Of a stretch of 23,683 nucleotides of DNA, positions 18,418 through 23,683 are shown piece by piece (position 1 is the stretch's first letter; each line of letters opens with the position of its first letter). The stretch is from assembly GCA_003427395.1 (NCBI GenBank), contig BFEA01000191.1:807388-831070 (forward strand), given 5' to 3'. The DNA comes from Chara braunii. Lineage: Eukaryota; Streptophyta; Charophyceae; Charales; Characeae. Under the pieces are notes generated by a model that ran no database searches, was not told where the DNA came from, and worked only from the letters and a program-made list of their open reading frames with translations. Position numbers and translations under genes: made by a program.

Positions 18418-18960
18418 GTGTCGATCTTCGCCTTACTGCTTGCTGATGATGCGTCTCCCACAATTCCTCCTGAGAACGCGTCAATGACCCCTTTGCTCCC
18501 TCTCAACCACTATCCCCTCATAACCTCAACTTTCGAATTCAACCCTGGTCATTCCAAAACATCGAAGCTTTACCAGCTGCGCATAATGTCACTCCACAAT
18601 GTATCAACAATTTCCATGTTATTCGCCCTATAAATATCCCTCCAATTACACCCTCCCTAGAGTTGACAAAGAATGGGTACGCATTGCACCCCCTCCCACC
18701 TCTCCACCGGCTCCTCTCTCTCCACTGAAGGATAGAGAAGGCACCATGAAATTCACGTGCCTAACGAGGCTGATCACGGTAGACGGCGCCACCAGATGGG
18801 ATTCTGCTTTACATGGACGAAGATCAAATACCAGGTCCTACAGAGTGTCTCCCATTCACTTGTGCCACGTGTCACCCTGTACAATTTTTTCGTCCTAATC
18901 AGGCGATTTGACGCACGGCGCTCGCCCATCCACAACGCATCCACATGCGCTTGAAAAAAG
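18418..18960. other. Unassigned, with TATA-like box at 18629-18636
   Basis: Two + frames of 71 and 99 codons overlap near 18600 and lack known motifs. Cctataaatatccc contains a good plant TATA consensus (18629-18636). CACGTG-type cores occur at about 18755 and 18865. A short gcgctt/aagcgc hairpin lies near 18947-18963, next to the end of the gag sequence on the - strand. Confidence 0.35.
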
Positions 18961-18974
18961 CGCGGGCGCTCGTG

Positions 18975-20497
18975 TTAGCTAGCGCACCTCTCACTTATGG
19001 TCGTCATGCCCATCTTTTGCCACGGTTTTCCGAACACGATGTCGGGGTGCTCGGGGAACGAGTGTGGCCTCTTCTTCTTCTTCCACTGGTTGGTGCTACC
19101 CTTGTTGGCCATCACGGCAGCGACGTCACCCTTTCCCAACTTGCTCCCGCCATTACCTCCTCCTTCCGATTCGTCGAGAGACAATTTTTCCACAGTATCA
19201 TCCTGACGCTTTTGCCGCCAAAGGACACGCTTCGTACCCACCTATCGGTCAATTCTTCACTACGTAAGTAGAAGTTCTCTTTACCTACGCGGTCATCTGC
19301 TCTCGTTGGAGAGCGAGATCGCAAAATTGTCTGTAGTTGTATTTTCCAAACTTTGCTTCAGCCACGAGTTGTCCGCGAATTGGCTCGGGCAGTGCGTGTG
19401 AGTAGATATAGAGGACGTGGTTGTCCTACAAGTTCAATCCAGGTACGTGCAAGAGACGATCCACCTAACGAGACAAAGCATCCACAAACGTTTAACGTTT
19501 CTAGCTTATGGTGGTGAGTTCGTCAAAGGTCTTGTCGATGGTAGTCTTGTTGAAGAATCTCTCCTTGATCTTCTGGAGATATTCCCGGAGGCTCGGCGGA
19601 GGGTCAAGGTTTTCGCTCACTCATTCGCAAAGCCAGCAACGTTTGCTTCGAACATGACTCACTCCTTGGTTCTCCCAAGCAAGACATGGAGAAGGCCACC
19701 CGACTCTAAGGTTCAATAGGCACGGTACTGCAATACGTCTGGATTTCCGCTATCCACAACAACAAATTTTCTCCTTTTTTTTTGTTGTAGGTGGAAGGCA
19801 ATTTCATCTTCACCTTTTCCTTCTTCTTTGGCTTTTCTACTTCCTTAGCCGTTTTTTTTTTGGCGGGTTTCTCTTTCTTCTCTGCCGGCTTCTCAGGTTC
19901 CTTCTTCGAACCTTCGGATTTCTTCAGCGTTACCCTCTTCATTATATCCTTTATGAGTTTTTCTGAGGTTCTTTCTTTACTTTTTCCCCCCTGGTCTCCT
20001 ACTCAATCCTCATCTTGTCCTTTCCCTTGAGAAGTCTGGTTACTGCCTCTAATGAGGTAGTATTGCTATCTATCTTTTTCTCAAGGTGGACAAAATAAGC
20101 CATTATAGACTGCAAAATGGATGCAAGTTTAGTTTCTTCTTCTTCATAATGAATTTTTTGCCTTATTTCATCCATCATTCTTTCTTCCTCTCTTTCTCTG
20201 GTATTTTCCTATCCTCTTCCTTTCTTCCTTCAGCGTATTTTCTAGTTGCCTGATGTTTTCCTCCAAAATCTCCCTAGACAGTTCAGGTTCTACCTTCTTT
20301 TTTTTTCCTTCTTCTCCCCCTGCTATTCTCCTTTGGTCCATCTTATCCAAGTGTTCAGCGACGTTTTATGAGTTTTTCAACTTGATTTCCGATTTCCAAC
20401 ATCTAAAGGGCAGTTTCAGCAGCCTTCATTTCATCTTCTGCAGCAAGCAGATTGAACTGTCCGTGAACATGTCGTTCAACTTCTGGTCCGACTCCAT
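18975..20497 (-). pseudogene. Chromovirus gag relic
   Basis: Gag forms the virus-like particle. From the Met at 20497 (MESDQKLNDMFTD) the reading passes through a Lys/Glu-rich region (20350-20168, LSREILEENIRQLENTLKEE). An open stretch to the TAG at 20001-19999 follows with heptad-like spacing, probably coiled coil. A very basic Lys/Pro region and the start of the core follow at 19942-19706 (KLPSTYN, ENLLLWIAEIQTY). VAFSMSCL, YIYSHALPEPIRGQLVAEAK (around 19380-19420) and YNYRQFCDLALQREQMTA lie in shifted frames. A Gly/Lys-rich C-terminus (KLGKGDVAAVMANKGSTNQW) ends near 18975. These match the retrotransposon gag capsid pattern. There are several stops and frame changes. No zinc knuckle is present at the end. 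Confidence 0.78.
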
Positions 20498-21080
20498 GTA
20501 TCTTGTCGAGCAACTTGCGGAGAAGGCCTATTAAAGTTTGGCTCCTCACATCAATCTAACCACGGGTTTTTAAGACTCCCCCTTCTTCATCAACAAAGAC
20601 GGTGAGAGGGATAGGAAAGAAGAAAAAAGGAATGAATCTTGTGAGGATGGAGACACACAGACATTTCCAGAGATAAGTCATGGTTCCCTGCGTGTGATTG
20701 TCGCACAATAAATAATTTCAAAAGACAAAAATAAATTCCACGGCCATACTCTAATTTCAACAGGAAGAAATAAACAAAATAATTAAGAAGAAACAAATTC
20801 TCAATTTATTCCTACTTCTAACTTTGTTGTCTGTTCTATGTGTGATGACATCCTACAAAGAGTGCACAGGTACTGCAACCACGACCAGTGTGGTTAAGAC
20901 ACAGCAACACAAGTGAGTATGCATGACAACCACAGAACAGCCAAAACAAGTGAGTGGGTCAACCAACACAATCAATAATAATCAATTGTCAACCTTCCTT
21001 CCTCTACGGCTGTAGCATCTGCAGAACCAATGCAGCGAGACACAAGGGTCGGTACATGACACTACAGCAAATCGTGAAGA
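20498..21080 (-). other. Chromovirus 5' leader region
   Basis: The sequence between the LTR end and the gag start on the - strand has stops in all frames. A gaagaagggggagt purine block occurs at about 20590. A primer-binding site cannot be identified with confidence; gcattggttctgcag near 21025-21040 is only loosely similar to an initiator-tRNA PBS. Confidence 0.5.
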
Positions 21081-21888
21081 CATTTCCCACTCCTTCTCCG
21101 GGCTTCCCCTCGCCTCCACGTTAGCAAACAGTACCCAGTAACGAGTCTGATAAGTTCTAGTCACATCGAAGTGCCACGTAACACTATTCTCTCGTGAAGA
21201 CAATGGAGACAATCAGCAGCACACAGTATCGACATCAACCTCAGGTAAGTATCCCGATCCCGATCAATCATCCACAAATCTCGATCTCCCTCCTTGTCGC
21301 GACCAATCACCCAGTGTAGATAGAGTGACCAATGCCACATCTGCAGAGGCTGGCGCTCAACAAAGATAGTGCCAGCATGTTGCCTCAGTCCCGCGTCGTT
21401 GTCCACAATGCCAGTGCACAGCCAGCGTCAAACCAGCGTCCAGCAAGCGTCAAGCCAACATCCAGCCAGCGTCCATCCAGCATCAAGGCAACATAGCAAG
21501 ATTGAATGTTGACTCCCTGGAGACCAAGCCTTATGTAGTGTTTGACGAGGCAGACTGGCCTCAGGTCTCCCACCCACGGTGACTCAGATTGACTCACAAC
21601 CGAGGGCCTGGATTGTATACAGTTGCAAACTTCCACTTATTCCTAATGTTGTCTTGGTACCTGCATACAAAGAAGTGAGTGTGTCTGACCGGCGACCTGG
21701 GCTGGGTCCGTCTTGACTTTGACTGTAGGACCTTAGGCAGTTGACCGAAGTCAACTGTCGGGCGCTCAGGCCCTGGAGCTATTTTGAAGGGGCCTTCCGG
21801 CCTTTCGACCTCTCGGCTTGAAGCCGGGGTCGCGGCCTGTGGGCCCCTTAGCCATTCAACGAGGCATAATGAACGAGTTATTGCATTC
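21081..21888 (-). repeat. Chromovirus LTR, - strand copy (5' LTR of the gag fragment)
   Basis: Inverted copy of 13555-14347, 808 bp, with its TG start at 21885-21884 on the - strand and the gag leader following. It contains the same GC-rich inverted repeat and 11-bp minisatellite. Flanking sequences outside the match are unrelated between the two copies, which fixes the LTR limits to within a few bases. Confidence 0.85.
21412..21488 (-). repeat. 11-bp minisatellite within the - LTR
   Basis: Seven 11-bp units on the - strand: ccttgatgctg, gatggacgctg, gctggatgttg, gcttgacgctt, gctggacgctg, gtttgacgctg, gctgtgcactg. Compared with the + copy, one gcttgacgctg unit before gctggatgttg is absent and one extra unit appears near the end. 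Confidence 0.85.
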
Positions 21889-22279
21889 ATTTTAATACTA
21901 AGATAAGGGGGCTCTAGGGCCCATGGGTCCAATGTTTTACTGGATGGACCTTTTGGTAACTGGTCCCTGGGCCTTTCCTTAGTCCATTTTCTGTCGGTCA
22001 CTTGCTCTATTGGATTTTGTCCCTTAGACCTGGTACCTTAGTAATACTTGTTTTTGGCCTTGTCCTGAGGTATAAGTAGGTCATTCCTTCTATTCTTTCC
22101 ACACCCAGCACACCTCTGAGGAGAGCCGGTTCGCTGGCGAGCGACCGATACAGCTCTCAGCCTACAATCGCCAATCGAGTTTTCACTCTATGGCGAATTT
22201 CGCCATCTATATTTCTTGCTCATTCATTGAATATCTTATGCGCTGATGCGCTCAGGGTTTCTACTATTCAATCTACCTT

Positions 22280-22286
<7 letters not shown>
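21889..22286 (+). other. Unassigned, with promoter-like signals
   Basis: No open frame is convincing. A tataagta box at 22071-22078 is followed by pyrimidine-rich DNA and a perfect 7-bp hairpin atggcga/tcgccat at 22190-22206 with a 3-nt loop. The stretch ends in the (CT)n array. It could be a promoter or an LTR of a further element; nothing decides this. Confidence 0.35.
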
Positions 22287-22340
<54 letters not shown>

Positions 22341-22341
22341 N

Positions 22342-22421
<80 letters not shown>
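22287..22421 (+). repeat. (CT)n microsatellite with undetermined base
   Basis: About 135 bp of CT dinucleotides interrupted by an N at 22341, followed at 22423-22436 by a (TG)n run. The open frames that encode Ser-Leu or Arg-Glu repeats here are products of the repeat, not genes. The N suggests that the true length was not resolved. Confidence 0.97.
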
Positions 22422-22423
<2 letters not shown>

Positions 22424-22436
22424 GTGTGTGTGTGTG

Positions 22437-23060
22437 AGTGTTACATACTGCGCCTGCACACGGCCCCATTTGAAGGGCCCGCCGGTTGCTGAGGGGCCCC
22501 CTGGCTGCATGCCCATCAAACATGCGCCCTGGAGGCCCACGACGCCACCCAGGCCGCAGATCTCAAATATAGGCGACAATTCTTTACTTATTTATTTACT
22601 TACCCGTTGTCCTATTTTTGGTCTGTGCAGACGTCGTTTCGGACTTGCAGTCCCCAAGGCACGACCTTGGGACTGGGTACATCAGAGGCAGAGCCTAAAG
22701 AGGCCAGACGTGTTTTTGCGCCTGGCTCCATCAATAGCACGGTCTGGACGCCCGGTAGGGACCTAGACCGGCTGGGCCATTTTGAGGCCAGCACCAGGCA
22801 GGCCCACTGTTACATGCTGCGCCTGCACATGAGGGTCATTTTCCAGACCCTGCGTCCCTCAGGCTGAAAGCCTGAAAACCAGGGCCTACAGATCCCGTGT
22901 CTGTTCAGCTCGAAAGCCTGAAAAACAGGGGCCTACAGACCCTGTGTTGTTTCATACTAATAATGGCAGCAGCCTTTTTAGCCTGAAACGAAGGGCCATT
23001 TTCGGTCTTTCATCAGACCGACCTGCCCTGAAACTCAGGCACCAAACCAGGGTTTTAGGA
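22437..23060 (+). repeat. Degenerate dispersed and tandem repeats, GC-rich
   Basis: A 23-bp sequence gttacatRctgcgcctgcac occurs at 22440-22462 and again at 22809-22831 (21 of 23 identical). A tandem pair of about 46 bp starts at 22866 and 22912 (gaaagcctgaaaa, then cctacaga, then tgtg). A ggRYcatttt motif recurs near 22466, 22779, 22826 and 22997. Open frames of 60 to 179 codons through this region show no known motif. Confidence 0.6.
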
Positions 23061-23238
23061 ACAGGCTATTTTTGCCCTGTTCCCACGACAGCTCCAACGC
23101 CAGACCCTGGCTCAGTTTGGCATTGGCAAGAGCAGCCTCCTGGACTGCCCACCCTGCAACGGCACGCAGTCAGAGGCAGTCAGGAGGCAGGCCGAGGTAG
23201 TACATAGGGACTTCCCATGCACTTCACAGGTAGGGAGG
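23061..23238. other. Unassigned sequence
   Basis: I see no gene, repeat or hairpin here beyond the end of an 87-codon + frame without motifs. Cttcacaggtaggg near 23223 resembles a splice donor by chance. Confidence 0.35.
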
Positions 23239-23373
23239 AGGCAGTCTGTAGTCTTCTGGATTCGGCAGCAGCACTCCGGAGGAGCGCTGCAGGAGTTGTT
23301 GCAGCGTTAGCAGTAGTCTTCAGCACTGGGCGCTAGTAGCGTTAGCTGTAGTCTTCAGCGCTGGGCGCCATAG
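23239..23373 (+). repeat. Tandem repeat, 35-bp period
   Basis: Two good units start at 23304 and 23339 (gcgttagcagtagtcttcag and its near copy gcgttagctgtagtcttcag, each followed by Rctgggcgc). A more diverged relative containing gtagtcttc begins near 23239. Confidence 0.7.
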
Positions 23374-23590
23374 CAGCTAGAGTAGTACTAGAGAGAGAGA
23401 GATTGGACGGAGGCCAGAGGGACTTATTTGCAGCGCCATTGCTCCAGCTTCGTCTTCGAGGTACCTGCAACACAGCGCCATCTTCACAGGTTAGTACCTG
23501 GCACATGAGAGAGAGAGTTCTTCTTCTTCCTCTTCTCAGTCCACCATCTCCTTCTCACCCTCTCACTATCTGATATCACTGCATCAACAT

Positions 23591-23593
<3 letters not shown>

Positions 23594-23683
<90 letters not shown>
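23594..23683. repeat. (GA)n microsatellite
   Basis: A perfect GA run reaching the window end. Shorter GA blocks lie just before it at about 23389-23402 and 23507-23517, which suggests repeated expansion in this stretch. Confidence 0.97.

Larger units (their letters stand above)
18975..21885 (-). mobile_element. Ty3/gypsy chromovirus, 5' part (LTR, leader, gag)
   Basis: Reading the - strand: LTR (21885-21081), a leader of about 580 bp, then gag (20497 to about 18975). The gag stops before the zinc knuckle and no pol follows on this strand. The missing pol and second LTR are on the + strand at 9877-14347, with a matching LTR. Confidence 0.8.

Noticed and set aside
22227-22766. 179-codon open frame with Ser-Leu repeats, and - strand Arg-Glu counterparts
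   Set aside because: It is a direct translation of the (CT)n microsatellite and includes an undetermined residue at the N.
1-23683. CRISPR arrays, rRNA and tRNA genes
   Set aside because: No regularly spaced identical repeats with unique spacers were seen, and no tRNA or rRNA sequence was recognised on either strand by eye.

Overview
This window looks like nuclear DNA from a repeat-rich eukaryote of the plant lineage (a land plant or a charophyte alga; I cannot place it more closely). The evidence is an L1-type LINE with a plant-style ORF1 (DUF4283-like region plus zinc knuckle) and a C-terminal zinc-binding reverse-transcriptase module, a Ty3/gypsy chromovirus, long (GA)n/(CT)n microsatellites, and no compact bacterial-style coding. 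I see no intact host gene. Almost everything recognisable is a decayed transposable element, so nearly all coding entries are pseudogenes.

Layout. 1-61 is a (GA)n microsatellite. 616-726 and 829-937 are two related foldback hairpins, probably members of one small MITE family. 1445-1650 is a polypurine stretch. About 1980-8870 is one LINE on the + strand: ORF1 in several frames, then ORF2 with endonuclease, reverse transcriptase and a terminal zinc-binding region, with many stops and frameshifts. 9305-9709 is a short element with degenerate terminal inverted repeats; its left end has a 45-bp relative inside the LINE (5417-5461).

About 9797-14347 is the 3' part of a Ty3/gypsy chromovirus on the + strand: zinc knuckle, protease, reverse transcriptase, RNase H, integrase, chromodomain-like tail and LTR. 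The matching 5' part (LTR, leader, gag) lies on the - strand at 21885-18975. The two LTRs are inverted copies, about 90% identical by eye in the stretch I aligned. Inverting the segment between about 9.8 and 18.97 kb would give the usual LTR-gag-pol-LTR order, so the element may have been split by an inversion.

Between the two halves, on the - strand at 15762-14483, lies a different reverse transcriptase that is neither L1 nor gypsy. It stays in one frame with only two internal stops, and its motifs (DVKEMF, GIPMGKSSSPT, a RMIDG catalytic box) point to a Penelope-like or related unusual retroelement. I regard it as the most interesting item here.

15764-18970 is mostly unassigned. It holds a possible LTR start (TGTGACACCC), a long G-box hairpin (16586-16669), a - strand promoter-like cluster (TATA and splice-donor signals, 17223-17329) and AT-rich DNA. 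21889-23683 holds promoter-like signals, a (CT)n array with an undetermined base, degenerate tandem repeats and a terminal (GA)n array.
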